A DNA stretch of 64,000 bases from an uncultured Prevotella sp. Lineage in GTDB: Bacteria > Bacteroidota > Bacteroidia > Bacteroidales > Bacteroidaceae. Shown here in pieces: positions 17,718 through 30,573 of this stretch; positions within the stretch are counted from its first letter, which is position 1; every line of letters begins with the position of its first letter. The DNA lies in NCBI GenBank assembly GCA_946415245.1, contig CAMKRS010000001.1, positions 1 to 64,000 on the forward strand. Direction: 5' to 3'. Under the pieces are notes generated by a model. The model did not search any database. It saw nothing but the letters and a program-made list of their open reading frames with translations, and was not told the origin of the DNA. The position numbers were made by a program, and so were the translations under genes.

Positions 17718-19664
17718 ATGGCAGAAGACAACAAAAATATTCTTGAAGAGAATGTCATTTATGACGATGATAATATTAGAACCCTAACGGGTCTTGAGCA
17801 TATTCGTTTGCGCCCAGGTATGTATATTGGCCGATTGGGCGATGGCGCATCACCAGAAGATGGTATCTATGTCTTGCTAAAAGAGGTGTTTGATAACTCT
17901 ATCGACGAGTTCAAAATGAAGGCTGGCGACCGTATTGAGGTGAATATCGAAGATAATCATCGCATTTCTGTGCGTGACTATGGCCGAGGCATTCCCCAAG
18001 GCAAATTGATTGATTCCGTCAGCATCCTGAACACCAGTGGAAAGTTTGATTCGAAGGCTTTCAAGAAGTCTATCGGACTGAATGGCGTGGGCGTGAAGGC
18101 CGTGAATGCGCTGAGTTCTCATTTCGAGGTCCATAGCTATCGTGAAGGAAAGGTACGCAAGGCGACCTTTGAATGTGGTAAGCTGACGAGCGATATTACA
18201 GAGCCGACACAAGATGAGAACGGCACCTATATCTATTTTGAGCCCGATGCAACGATGTTCCACAACTATCAATTCCATGATGAGATTGTAGAGAACATGT
18301 TGCGCAACTATACTTATCTGAATACGGGCCTGATTATCATGTATAATGGTCGTCGTATTCTCTCGCGTCATGGATTGGAAGATTTGTTGAAAGACCGCAT
18401 GACCAGCGATGCCCTCTATCCAATCATTCATTTGCAAGGTGAGGATATCGAGATTGCTTTCACTCATGCTAACCAGTATGGTGAGGAGTACTATTCCTTC
18501 GTCAACGGCCAGCATACCACGCAGGGCGGAACGCATCAGAGTGCTTTTAAGGAGCATATCGCCCGCACCATCAAGGAGTTTTTCAATAAATACGAATATG
18601 GAGATATCCGCACAGGAATCGTGGCAGCCATATCCATTAATGTAGAAGAACCTATTTTTGAAAGTCAGACCAAGATCAAACTTGGTTCTACGGTGATGTC
18701 GCCAGAAGGTGTCAGCATCAACAAATATGTGGGTGATTTCATCAAGCAGGAGGTCGACAACTACCTGCATATCCACAGCGATGTGGCCGAGGTGCTGGAG
18801 AATAAGATCAAGGAGAGCGAACGCGACCGCAAGGCGATGGCTGGTGTGACCAAACTGGCGCGTGAACGCGCCAAGAAAGCCAACCTGCATAATCGCAAGT
18901 TGCGCGACTGCCGTATCCATTTCAGCGATGCCAAGGATAACCGTAAGGAAGAGTCGAGCATTTTTATCACTGAGGGTGACTCTGCCAGCGGAAGTATCAC
19001 CAAGAGCCGCGATGTGAACACCCAGGCGGTTTTCTCATTGCGTGGTAAGCCGCTTAACTGCTTCGGTCTTACGAAGAAGGTCGTCTACGAGAACGAGGAA
19101 TTCAATCTGCTTCAGGCCGCACTCGATATCGAGGAAGGGCTTGATGGTTTGCGCTATAACAAGGTCATTGTGGCCACAGATGCCGATGTCGACGGTATGC
19201 ATATCCGTCTGCTCATCATTACCTTCTTCCTACAGTTCTTCCCGGAGCTCATCAAGAAAGGTCACGTCTATGTGCTGCAGACCCCGCTTTTCCGTGTCCG
19301 TAACCGTCGCACAAAGATCAAGAATAAACAGGTGATTGCCGAGGCTGATGCCAAAGCGGACAAAAAGAGCGATTTCATTACTCGCTACTGCTATAGTGAG
19401 GAAGAGCGTGTGAATGCCATTAGCGAATTGGGTCCTGATCCTGAGATTACCCGATTCAAAGGTCTTGGTGAGATTTCGCCAGAGGAATTTGCTGGTTTTA
19501 TCGGTCCTGATATCCGTCTGGAACAGGTCACTCTCCATAAGACGGACCAAGTGCAAAAGCTTCTCGAATATTATATGGGCAAGAATACGATGGAGCGTCA
19601 GAACTTCATCATCGACAACCTCGTCATTGAAGAAGACCGCCCAGAGGAGGATGTTTACGATTAA
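17718..19664 (+). CDS. parE: DNA topoisomerase IV subunit B
   Basis: ATPase subunit of the decatenating type II topoisomerase. The GHKL ATPase motifs are [17 protein letters not shown] and [14 protein letters not shown]. The TOPRIM domain shows [11 protein letters not shown] and [12 protein letters not shown], and a later [13 protein letters not shown] is the conserved GyrB/ParE tail. It is 648 residues, the usual size. I prefer ParE to GyrB because of the N-terminal sequence [24 protein letters not shown] and the lack of a GyrB-like insert. parC is not in the window. Confidence 0.88.
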   Translation: MAEDNKNILEENVIYDDDNIRTLTGLEHIRLRPGMYIGRLGDGASPEDGIYVLLKEVFDNSIDEFKMKAGDRIEVNIEDNHRISVRDYGRGIPQGKLIDSVSILNTSGKFDSKAFKKSIGLNGVGVKAVNALSSHFEVHSYREGKVRKATFECGKLTSDITEPTQDENGTYIYFEPDATMFHNYQFHDEIVENMLRNYTYLNTGLIIMYNGRRILSRHGLEDLLKDRMTSDALYPIIHLQGEDIEIAFTHANQYGEEYYSFVNGQHTTQGGTHQSAFKEHIARTIKEFFNKYEYGDIRTGIVAAISINVEEPIFESQTKIKLGSTVMSPEGVSINKYVGDFIKQEVDNYLHIHSDVAEVLENKIKESERDRKAMAGVTKLARERAKKANLHNRKLRDCRIHFSDAKDNRKEESSIFITEGDSASGSITKSRDVNTQAVFSLRGKPLNCFGLTKKVVYENEEFNLLQAALDIEEGLDGLRYNKVIVATDADVDGMHIRLLIITFFLQFFPELIKKGHVYVLQTPLFRVRNRRTKIKNKQVIAEADAKADKKSDFITRYCYSEEERVNAISELGPDPEITRFKGLGEISPEEFAGFIGPDIRLEQVTLHKTDQVQKLLEYYMGKNTMERQNFIIDNLVIEEDRPEEDVYD

Positions 19665-19685
19665 ATCCAATAAACAAATATGATT

Positions 19686-21338
19686 ATGACTAAAAACAAT
19701 TTATTTGCGATGTTAGCCATCGCTTGTGCAGCAGTTCTTTGCAGCTGCAATCAGCAGAAGGGGGAGACGATCACCCTTCAGGTAAAAACCCAATATGGCA
19801 TTCTCGAGGGTCTCGAAGAGGATGGTGTGAAGAAATTCCTGGGTGTTCCTTTTGCTCAGGCTCCTGTGGGCGAACTCCGTTGGAAGGCGCCTCAGCCTGT
19901 TCAGGCTTGGGAGGGTGTGCGTGAAGCCAAGCAGTTTGGCGACGATCCCATGCAGCTCGACGTCTTCGGCGATATGGCGTTTCGCGGTTCTGGCCGTAGC
20001 GAGGATTGTCTCTATCTGAACATCTGGACCACCGCAGCCACAACGGCCGATGCACTGCCTGTGCTGATTTATTTCAATGGTGGCGGACTGATGGCTGGTT
20101 CTGGCAGCGAACCCCGTTACGATGGTTCATCCATCGCCAAGGAAGGCGTTATCGGTGTGACGGCCAATTATCGTGAGGGTGTGTTCGGCTTCTTTGCCCA
20201 TCCCGACCTCACGGCAGCTTCCGACTATAAAGGCAGCGGCAACTACGGATTCCTCGACCAAGTGGCGGCTATCAAGTGGGTGAAAGAGAATATCGCGGCC
20301 TTTGGTGGCGATCCAAACAAGATCACCATTGTGGGTGAATCGGCAGGTTCTTTCTCTGTATCGCTCTTGATGTGCTCGCCCCTCTCCAAGAATCTCATAG
20401 CTGGTGCCATGCTTTCTTCTGGCGCTGAGGTGTTGCCCTATCAGCCCTCATCTCAGGCTGATGCCGATGCTGCTGGTGCAGAACTCTTGAAACAGGCTGG
20501 TATCGCAAGTCTGACTGATGCGATGGCATTGAATGCAGATTCTCTCCAGAAGCTTCTTCCTCCCAGAGGTATGGCCAACGTGGTGCTTGATGGCTACTTT
20601 ATGACTGAGAGTGCCGACGCAGTGTTCGAGAAGAACGAGCAGGCTCAGGTGCCGTTGCTCGCAGGATGGAATTCCCTCGAAGCTCATCCCATGCAGGCAA
20701 TACAAGGCCAGGCGCCAACCCTGCAGAACTATAAGAACGCTTTGAAGGCGCAGTTCGGCGATATGACTGATGAGATTTTCAAGGCTTATGGCATCGAGAC
20801 TGATGAGGACGTGATGAACCAAAAGGGCTTCGACCTCGTTTCCGACCTCTTCACAGGCTTCCCCACTTGGAAGGTCTGCGACTATCATGCCAAGTCTGGC
20901 CTGCCCGTTTATCGCTACCATTATATGCACCCGCGTCCTCAGCAGTCAGAGAAGATGGGCGACAAGGTGGCAGCCCTTGCTGGAGGTGTACGTGAGAAGA
21001 CGGCTGAAGAAAAGAAAGCCCAGCAGCCCACGATTGCACCAGGCGCCGTCCATTCGGCTGATATTGAATATGCAATGGGAACCCTCGACACCAACGAGTA
21101 TTACGACTGGCAGGACGAGGACTACGCCATCTCAAAACTCTTCCTTACCTATTATGCTAACTTCTGTAAGACGGGCAATCCCAATGGCGAAGGCCTACCT
21201 CAGTGGACGGCCATCACCAAGGAGAATCTCGATGCTGCACCTGTCATGAAGATCGACGTAGAATCCAAGGAGGTCGCTTCTCCAGAAAAGGAGAACGCCT
21301 ATCGTACACTCGAGAAATTCTACAGAAGCAAGAAATAG
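19686..21338 (+). CDS. Carboxylesterase type B lipoprotein
   Basis: Alpha/beta-hydrolase that cleaves carboxylic esters. The oxyanion segment is FNGGGLMAGSGSEPRYDG, the nucleophile elbow is GESAGSFSVS, and SEDCLYLNIWTT is the other family signature. A lipobox (LCSC) at the N terminus predicts a membrane-anchored envelope enzyme. I choose the ATG at 19686, which gives MTKNNLFAML (550 residues). The natural substrate is unknown. A strong terminator follows. Confidence 0.9.
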   Translation: MTKNNLFAMLAIACAAVLCSCNQQKGETITLQVKTQYGILEGLEEDGVKKFLGVPFAQAPVGELRWKAPQPVQAWEGVREAKQFGDDPMQLDVFGDMAFRGSGRSEDCLYLNIWTTAATTADALPVLIYFNGGGLMAGSGSEPRYDGSSIAKEGVIGVTANYREGVFGFFAHPDLTAASDYKGSGNYGFLDQVAAIKWVKENIAAFGGDPNKITIVGESAGSFSVSLLMCSPLSKNLIAGAMLSSGAEVLPYQPSSQADADAAGAELLKQAGIASLTDAMALNADSLQKLLPPRGMANVVLDGYFMTESADAVFEKNEQAQVPLLAGWNSLEAHPMQAIQGQAPTLQNYKNALKAQFGDMTDEIFKAYGIETDEDVMNQKGFDLVSDLFTGFPTWKVCDYHAKSGLPVYRYHYMHPRPQQSEKMGDKVAALAGGVREKTAEEKKAQQPTIAPGAVHSADIEYAMGTLDTNEYYDWQDEDYAISKLFLTYYANFCKTGNPNGEGLPQWTAITKENLDAAPVMKIDVESKEVASPEKENAYRTLEKFYRSKK

Positions 21339-21356
21339 GAAAAACGAAGAAAAAAT

Positions 21357-21390
21357 CAATTGGAGGAACACTTGTCCCTCCAATTGTTTT
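21357..21390 (+). terminator. Rho-independent terminator
   Basis: A perfect 10-bp stem (CAATTGGAGG with CCTCCAATTG) around a 10-base loop, followed by TTTT, 18 bases after the carboxylesterase stop. Confidence 0.88.
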
Positions 21391-21405
21391 AATTAGACAT
21401 CATGA

Positions 21406-22722
21406 ATGAAAAAGTTTAGACGGATCATAGGAGCGGTGCTCTTGGTGGCTATCTTGGGTGGAGGTATCTACCTGGACAGCCTGATGCCCGTCATTACAGG
21501 TTATGCAGCCAAGAATCTGGCTTCGGCAGTGTTTGTGTCTGGAAGGAATGCTGAGGAGGTAGAGGCGCTCGACCTCAACTTTTCTCTTATCCGCTTTGCA
21601 AGTAATACGGTGGACTATGAGAACAAGACTGTCACTAGCCGATTTCTTTGGTGCACCTCTACAGCGGTTTATCGCGAAGGCTATGGAGTGACCCTGTTAT
21701 GTGGGGATGATGCCAACAAACTGCGAGAGCAAGTCTTTCCTTTACTGCCAGACACCACAATCGTAAAACCGCTGCCCCAAGGAGACTCTGCTGTCAGTGC
21801 ACGACTTGCACCCATCGCCAAGGCTTTCGTTGACGACCATGCCTATCATGGTCATCCTTTTGCCTTTGTGGTGTTGCATAAGGGTGGCATCGTGGCTGAG
21901 CACTATGATCAAGGGATTGGCCCCGATACCAAACTCCTCAGCTGGAGCATGGCCAAGAGTTTTGTGAATGCACTTGTTGGTATGATGGTAAAGGACAGCC
22001 TGATAGATGTTCATGCACCCTTGCCTATCCCAGAATGGCAGGATGATGACCGCAAGACCATCACCCTCCACGACTTGATGCAGATGCAGAGTGGTTTAGA
22101 GTGGAACGAAGACTACGGTGCCCGTTCTGACGTGAATGTCATGCTCCATTGCGAGGAAGATATGGGACTCTATGCCCTTCAAAAACCCCTCGAATACAAG
22201 CCTGGCACCCATTGGTACTACTCCAGCGGAAGTACAAATATTGTCGTCCGCTATCTCAGAAGCCTTTTCTCTTCCGATGAGGCTTTCCTTAGTTATATGC
22301 GTGAACGACTTTTCGCGCCCTTGGGTATCCGCAACGCTATCTTTGAGCAGGATATGAGTGGCACACCTGTGGGCTCGTCGTATCTGTATATCACCGCGAA
22401 GGATTTCGCCCGTTTTGGTCAGATGTACCTTGATGATGGATGTGTTGACGACGAGAGAATCCTTCCTGAAGGTTGGGTGGACTACACCTGTACGCCAGCT
22501 TCCAATAGCGAGAACCGGTATGGCGCCTTCTTTTGGTTGAACCGAGGTGGAAAATATCCTGATGTCCCAAAGGATATGTACTGGTGTGACGGCCACGATG
22601 GTCAGTGCATCTTTATCATTCCTTCCTGCCAACTCGTTGTCGTCATTCTGGGCTACTCGCCGAAACCCGACCATGTGATAGATTTCAACACGTTGTTGAA
22701 GGATATCATATCATCCATATGA
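21406..22722 (+). CDS. Beta-lactamase-fold serine hydrolase, secreted or membrane-anchored
   Basis: A 438-residue protein with an N-terminal hydrophobic segment (VLLVAILGGGIYL). The catalytic S-x-x-K is in LLSWSMAKSFVNALVG, and YSSGSTNIV supplies the Y-x-S/N-like motif; HDGQCIFIIPS probably replaces KTG near the end. The family contains esterases, peptidases and penicillin-binding-like enzymes, so it should not be read as antibiotic resistance. It begins shortly after a terminator. Confidence 0.85.
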   Translation: MKKFRRIIGAVLLVAILGGGIYLDSLMPVITGYAAKNLASAVFVSGRNAEEVEALDLNFSLIRFASNTVDYENKTVTSRFLWCTSTAVYREGYGVTLLCGDDANKLREQVFPLLPDTTIVKPLPQGDSAVSARLAPIAKAFVDDHAYHGHPFAFVVLHKGGIVAEHYDQGIGPDTKLLSWSMAKSFVNALVGMMVKDSLIDVHAPLPIPEWQDDDRKTITLHDLMQMQSGLEWNEDYGARSDVNVMLHCEEDMGLYALQKPLEYKPGTHWYYSSGSTNIVVRYLRSLFSSDEAFLSYMRERLFAPLGIRNAIFEQDMSGTPVGSSYLYITAKDFARFGQMYLDDGCVDDERILPEGWVDYTCTPASNSENRYGAFFWLNRGGKYPDVPKDMYWCDGHDGQCIFIIPSCQLVVVILGYSPKPDHVIDFNTLLKDIISSI

Positions 22723-22749
22723 CTATCATGAAGTAAATATCGTAATAAT

Positions 22750-22780
22750 TTTGTGGTCTCAAAATTATTTCTTACTTTTG
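22750..22780 (+). promoter_or_regulatory. Promoter of the S41 peptidase gene
   Basis: TTTG (22750-22753), 19 bases, then TACTTTTG (22773-22780), 22 bases before the ATG. Confidence 0.7.
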
Positions 22781-22802
22781 CACGCAAAAAGAAACGAATC
22801 AG

Positions 22803-24377
22803 ATGAGAAGAATCATATTTGGAGCTGCTTTATTGCTGCTTTCATTAAGCGCATCAGCGCAATTCAGAATCAACACGGGCGAAGAAAGTCCGTTACGTAA
22901 ACTGCAATATGCGGAGTTGGCCATTACCAATCTTTATGTGGATAGTGTTGATGAGAAGAAACTGGTGGAGGATGCCATCAGGGGTATGCTCGACAAGCTC
23001 GACCCTCATTCCAGCTATGCGACCCCCAAGGAAGTAAAGGAACTCAATGAGCCCTTGAATGGCAATTTCGAGGGTATCGGTGTGCAGTTTAATATGATGG
23101 ACGATACGTTGGTGGTGATTCAGCCTGTTACCAAAGGTCCTTCTGAGAAGGTGGGCATCATTGCTGGCGACCGTATCGTATCAGTGAATGATACAGCGAT
23201 TGCGGGTGTGAAGATGTCGAAGGAGGAGATTATGAAGCGCCTGCGTGGTCCAAAGGGTACGAAGGTGGAACTGGGCGTGGTGCGTCTGGGTATCAAGGAT
23301 AAACTGATGTTCACCGTCGTCCGTGATAAGATTCCCGTCCATTCCATCGATGCTGCCTATATGATTCGTCCTGGCATTGGCTATATCCGCATTGGCAATT
23401 TCGGTGCGCAGACCTACGATGAATTCGTGGAAAGTCTCGCGAAACTTCAGGCGCAAGGAATGCAGGATTTGATTCTTGATCTGCAGGAGAATGGTGGCGG
23501 TTATCTGAAGGCTGCTGTCGATATCGCTGATGAATTTCTGGAGCGTGGCGACATGATTGTTTATACCAATGGCAGAAAAGTTCCGCGTTCAGAATACAAG
23601 GCGCATGGTAATGGTAAGTTTACTAAGGGTAAGGTTGTCGTTTTGGTGGATGGATATACGGCCTCGGCAGCTGAAATTGTGACGGGTGCCATTCAGGATC
23701 AGGACCGCGGTTTGGTGGTAGGTCGTCGTACATTTGGTAAGGGTTTGGTACAGCGTCCTATCGATCTGCCCGATGGTTCGATGATTCGTCTGACCATCGC
23801 ACATTACTATACTCCCTCAGGTCGCTGTATCCAGAAACCTTATACCAAGGGTGAAGGCAAAGATTATGCGATGGATATGGTCAATCGTCTGAAGAGCGGA
23901 GAACTGACCAATGTTGATAGTGTTCACTTCGCAGATTCTCTGAAGTATGAGACGCTCCGCCAGCATCGAACAGTTTATGGCGGTGGTGGTATCATGCCTG
24001 ATTATTACGTACCCCTTGATACAACCGTCTATACCCCTTATCATCGTGAACTGGCGGCTAAGGGTATCATCATTCAACAGAATCTGCGCTATGTCGACAA
24101 TCATCGTAAAGAACTGAAGAAACGCTGGCAATCGTTTGACGACTACAAGCAGCAATTCGAAATTCCACAGCAATTGCTCGATGATGTGGTGGCAGAGGGT
24201 AAAAAGCAGAAGATAGAGCCTAAAGATGCCGATGAATTGGAGAGATCGCTGGCTTATATCCGTCTGCAAATGAAAGCACTGATAGCGCGTGATATCTGGG
24301 ACATGAGCGAATATTTCTCTGTGATCAACGAGCGCAGTGAGATTGTCAAGAAAGCACTGGAAATCATTTCCCAATAA
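22803..24377 (+). CDS. S41 family C-terminal processing peptidase
   Basis: Exported protease of 524 residues. The signal peptide is MRRIIFGAALLLLSLSASAQ. A PDZ domain follows (EGIGVQFN...IIAGDRIVSVND), then the catalytic core with IRIGNFGAQTYDEF, ILDLQENGGG, and the nucleophile Ser in VDGYTASAAEIVTGA with the general-base Lys in RRTFGKGLVQ. The family trims C termini of periplasmic proteins. A sugar porter gene follows 11 bases later. Confidence 0.93.
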   Translation: MRRIIFGAALLLLSLSASAQFRINTGEESPLRKLQYAELAITNLYVDSVDEKKLVEDAIRGMLDKLDPHSSYATPKEVKELNEPLNGNFEGIGVQFNMMDDTLVVIQPVTKGPSEKVGIIAGDRIVSVNDTAIAGVKMSKEEIMKRLRGPKGTKVELGVVRLGIKDKLMFTVVRDKIPVHSIDAAYMIRPGIGYIRIGNFGAQTYDEFVESLAKLQAQGMQDLILDLQENGGGYLKAAVDIADEFLERGDMIVYTNGRKVPRSEYKAHGNGKFTKGKVVVLVDGYTASAAEIVTGAIQDQDRGLVVGRRTFGKGLVQRPIDLPDGSMIRLTIAHYYTPSGRCIQKPYTKGEGKDYAMDMVNRLKSGELTNVDSVHFADSLKYETLRQHRTVYGGGGIMPDYYVPLDTTVYTPYHRELAAKGIIIQQNLRYVDNHRKELKKRWQSFDDYKQQFEIPQQLLDDVVAEGKKQKIEPKDADELERSLAYIRLQMKALIARDIWDMSEYFSVINERSEIVKKALEIISQ

Positions 24378-24388
24378 ACCCAACCATT

Positions 24389-25684
24389 ATGAATAACTAT
24401 AGCAGAGGATTCCTCTATTTCATCTGTGCCGTTTCGGCGATGGGTGGCCTTCTCTTCGGTTACGACTGGGTCGTTATCGGAGGGGCTAAGCCGTTCTATG
24501 AATTATATTTTGGCATTAGTGATTCACCATTGCTACAAGGTGTGGCGATGTCAACGGCCTTGGTGGGCTGTCTGATAGGTGCGATGGTGGCTGGTGCTGC
24601 TGCCGATAAGTATGGTCGTAAGCCACTATTGATTGTGGCTGCGGTGCTGTTTACGGTATCGGCGATTGCCACAGGCTTGTTTAATGATTTCACCTTGTTT
24701 AATATCGCCCGTTTTATCGGTGGTATGGGCATTGGTGTAGCCTCAGCCCTCTCACCGATGTATATCGCAGAGGTCAGTCCAACGGAGATTCGCGGACGAA
24801 TGGTCTCGCTGAACCAGATGACCATCGTACTGGGTATCCTTGCTGCGCAGGTGGTAAATATGCTGCTGGCGAGAGATACGTCTGTGGCAGAAAGTCAGGC
24901 ATGGAATCTGGAGTGGGGGTGGCGCTGGATGTTCTGGGCTGAGACGCTGCCCGCAGCGCTGTTCCTGCTGATGAGTTTCTTTATTCCTGAGAGCCCTGTG
25001 TATTTGAGAATGAAGGTTGCGATGACGTCTCAGCAGACAGAACGGGAGGCTGGGTTGAAGGAGTTGATGCAGTCGAAATACGCGAAGGTGTTGCTGCTGG
25101 GTTTGGTGATTGCCGTGTTCCAGCAATGGTGTGGAACGAATGTGATTTTCAATTATGCACAGGAGATATTTGTAGGAGCAGGCTTTGATGTCGACGGTAT
25201 GTTCATCAATATCGTGATAACAGGTATTGCCAATGTTATCTTTACCATCGTGGCACTCTATACGATTGAGAAGTGGGGTCGCCGCACTTTGATATTATTA
25301 GGTGCAGGTGGCTTAGGACTGATCTATCTGACCCTCGGCACCTGCTATTTCTTCGAGGTAAAGGGCTTCGCGATGGTTTGTCTCGTGGTGGCAGCCATTT
25401 CAACCTATGCGATGACACTGGGACCTGTCACCTGGACGTTGTTGGCAGAGATCTTCCCCAACCGCATTCGTGGCATCGCGATGGCCACGTGTACATTCGC
25501 CCTTTGGGTGGGCTGTTGCACGCTGACCTTCTCGTTTCCCTCGATGAACGCAGCCCTTGGCAGCAGCGGTTCGTTCTGGATTTATAGCGCCATCTGCTTC
25601 TGTGCCTTTATCTTCCTGCTCCGTCGTTGTCCTGAGACCAAAGGTAAGTCGTTAGAGGAATTGGAGAAGGAACTAGTGAAATAA
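24389..25684 (+). CDS. MFS sugar porter
   Basis: Inner-membrane sugar:H+ symporter-type carrier of 431 residues with about twelve helices. The sugar-porter signatures are GGLLFGYDWVVIGGA at the N terminus, DKYGRKP between helices 2 and 3, ARFIGGMGIGVAS, PMYIAEVSPTEIRG, PESPVYL and the C-terminal PETKGKSLEELE. The sugar cannot be assigned. A DUF5107/TPR gene follows after 39 bp, which suggests a carbohydrate-use pair. Confidence 0.92.
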   Translation: MNNYSRGFLYFICAVSAMGGLLFGYDWVVIGGAKPFYELYFGISDSPLLQGVAMSTALVGCLIGAMVAGAAADKYGRKPLLIVAAVLFTVSAIATGLFNDFTLFNIARFIGGMGIGVASALSPMYIAEVSPTEIRGRMVSLNQMTIVLGILAAQVVNMLLARDTSVAESQAWNLEWGWRWMFWAETLPAALFLLMSFFIPESPVYLRMKVAMTSQQTEREAGLKELMQSKYAKVLLLGLVIAVFQQWCGTNVIFNYAQEIFVGAGFDVDGMFINIVITGIANVIFTIVALYTIEKWGRRTLILLGAGGLGLIYLTLGTCYFFEVKGFAMVCLVVAAISTYAMTLGPVTWTLLAEIFPNRIRGIAMATCTFALWVGCCTLTFSFPSMNAALGSSGSFWIYSAICFCAFIFLLRRCPETKGKSLEELEKELVK

Positions 25685-25686
25685 TT

Positions 25687-25722
25687 CCGATTACTCAGAT
25701 TATTCAGATTACTCCGATATAT
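25687..25722 (+). repeat. Four tandem 9-base repeats
   Basis: Four degenerate copies of CCGATTACT/CAGATTATT follow head to tail and fill the gap before the DUF5107 start codon at 25724. A change of copy number would alter the leader of that gene. Confidence 0.6.
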
Positions 25723-25723
25723 T

Positions 25724-29078
<3,355 letters not shown>

Positions 29079-29089
<11 letters not shown>

Positions 29090-29489
29090 CCAAAGCTTTG
29101 TCTTCAGCAGCCTCCATGATTTCACGCTCGCCTGGACCTTTGTCGTTGATACCGCAAAGGTGCAGGATGCCGTGAATAATCACCCGATGCAGTTCCTCGT
29201 CATAAGGGCGTCCGAACTTGTCGGCATTGGTGAAGACGGTGTCGAGTGAGATGTAGATGTCGCCATTCAGTATTTTGCCTTCGCTATAGTCGAAGGTGAT
29301 GATGTCTGTGTAGTAATCATGGCCGAGAAACTCGTTGTTCACCTCGAGGATCTTGTCGTCGTTGACAAAAAGATAGCCGATTTCACCGACTTTCTTTCCA
29401 TAACTGGCTGCTACCTTCTTGATCCAGTTCGAGGTCTCGCGCTTCATTATGTTGGGGAACTTCACCCCTTCGCTGCTATAGGATATCAT
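29079..29489 (-). CDS. ybeY: Endoribonuclease YbeY, rRNA maturation
   Basis: Zinc-dependent RNase involved in 16S rRNA 3'-end processing. The metal-binding motif is the C-terminal RVIIHGILHLCGINDKGPGE, the Bacteroidetes form of HxxxHxxGxxH in which the third His is not seen in its usual place. TDIITFDYSEG is the other conserved block. 136 residues. It is on the minus strand just downstream of coaD (14 bp). Confidence 0.92.
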
Positions 29490-29503
29490 GATGTATAATT
29501 TCT

Positions 29504-29956
29504 TTATTTCTTTTTAGGAAGGTATGGCGAGATGTCAACGCCGAAGTGTTGCAATTCCCTGAGCGCACTTGATGAGATGCAGGCTAGCTCAGGCTCCGTA
29601 TAAAGCAGAATGGTCTCTATGCCTCCTATTCTGCGGTTGAAATCGGCCTGCCACTGTTCATATTCGAAATCGCTTACCGACCGCACACCTTTTACAATAT
29701 ACTGTGCCCCTTCGGCCTTGGCGAAATCCATTGCCAAACCGTGGTAGGACTTCACCTCAATACGCTGTTCATCAGCATACAACTCGCGGATAGCCTGCAT
29801 TCGCTCTTCTGCCGATGGCATGTCAGGCTTGTGCACATTATCGCCCACAACACCTATCACCAACCGGTCAAACAACGGGAGGGCCCGCTTCACGATAGAA
29901 TCGTGTCCGATGGTAAACGGATTGAAACTGCCTACAAATACTCCTGTCCTTATCAT
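29504..29956 (-). CDS. coaD: Phosphopantetheine adenylyltransferase
   Basis: Fourth step of coenzyme A synthesis: ATP plus 4'-phosphopantetheine gives dephospho-CoA. The nucleotidyltransferase motif is VFVGSFNPFTIGHDSIVKRA, and the later VKGVRSVSDFEYE and ISSSALREL are conserved. 150 residues, normal. The -7 promoter box ends only five bases before the ATG, so the mRNA is probably leaderless. ybeY follows on the same strand. Confidence 0.95.
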   Translation of the reverse strand: MIRTGVFVGSFNPFTIGHDSIVKRALPLFDRLVIGVVGDNVHKPDMPSAEERMQAIRELYADEQRIEVKSYHGLAMDFAKAEGAQYIVKGVRSVSDFEYEQWQADFNRRIGGIETILLYTEPELACISSSALRELQHFGVDISPYLPKKK

Positions 29957-29961
29957 GGGTG

Positions 29962-29969
29962 CAAAGGTA
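29962..29969 (-). promoter_or_regulatory. Promoter -7 box of coaD
   Basis: TACCTTTG on the minus strand ends five bases before the coaD ATG; initiation would be at or next to the start codon. Confidence 0.55.
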
Positions 29970-30031
29970 CAAAGATTTTGGGGAATAATGAAGAAAATGA
30001 AAAAAAGAATAGTTTTTCGTGTAGTTTTTCG

Positions 30032-30039
30032 TAACTTTG
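30032..30039 (+). promoter_or_regulatory. Promoter -7 box of the ECF sigma factor
   Basis: TAACTTTG, 38 bases before the ATG at 30078. The sequence TTTTTCGT is repeated just upstream. Confidence 0.5.
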
Positions 30040-30077
30040 CTGCGTCTAATGGGCGTAAGATTCAAAACAGAACGACA

Positions 30078-30560
30078 ATGAATGCATTAGAAAAGCAATT
30101 TGCGCAAACCGTTGCAGAACACAAGAGCACCATCTACACCGTGTGCTACATGTTCTCGCAGGATGCCGACGAGGTGAACGACCTGTTCCAGGAGGTACTA
30201 GTCAATCTTTGGAAGGGTTTCGAGAGCTTCGAGCATCGCAGTGACATCAGGACGTGGATCTATCGCGTCGCCCTCAACACCTGTATCTCAATCGACAGGA
30301 AAAAGAAGCGTCGCTCATCCGAAGTCCGGCTGACAATGGACATCAACCTCTTTGAAGACCGTGACGAGGACACCAAGCAAGTGGATATGCTCCACAAGCG
30401 TATCTCCAAGCTGCAGCCCTTCGACCGTGCGATTGTCCTTCTCTGGCTCGAAAACCTATCGTACGAGGAGATCGGACAGATAGTCGGTATCAGCACTAAG
30501 AACGTCAGTGTCCGCCTGTTCAGGATCAGAGAGCAATTAAAAAACATGTCTAACGATTAA
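30078..30560 (+). CDS. ECF-type RNA polymerase sigma-70 factor
   Basis: Alternative sigma factor of 160 residues. Region 2 is visible as YMFSQDADEVNDLFQEVLVNLWKG and FRS/IRTWIYRVALNTCI, and region 4 as LENLSYEEIGQIVGISTKNVSVRLFRIREQL. The ORF track extends 86 codons upstream into the divergent coaD promoter, and the first Met after the promoter (MNALEKQF) is the sensible start. The next gene, 13 bp on, encodes a membrane protein that may regulate it. Confidence 0.92.
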   Translation: MNALEKQFAQTVAEHKSTIYTVCYMFSQDADEVNDLFQEVLVNLWKGFESFEHRSDIRTWIYRVALNTCISIDRKKKRRSSEVRLTMDINLFEDRDEDTKQVDMLHKRISKLQPFDRAIVLLWLENLSYEEIGQIVGISTKNVSVRLFRIREQLKNMSND

Positions 30561-30573
30561 AAATGGACCCATT

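Noticed and set aside
17877-18920. 347-codon ORF on the minus strand inside parE
   Set aside because: Antisense shadow; parE is unmistakable and the reverse frame has no recognisable domain.
21406-22722. Antibiotic-resistance beta-lactamase
   Set aside because: It has the fold and S-x-x-K but the family is broad, and the KTG-like motif appears replaced, so only a serine hydrolase is called.
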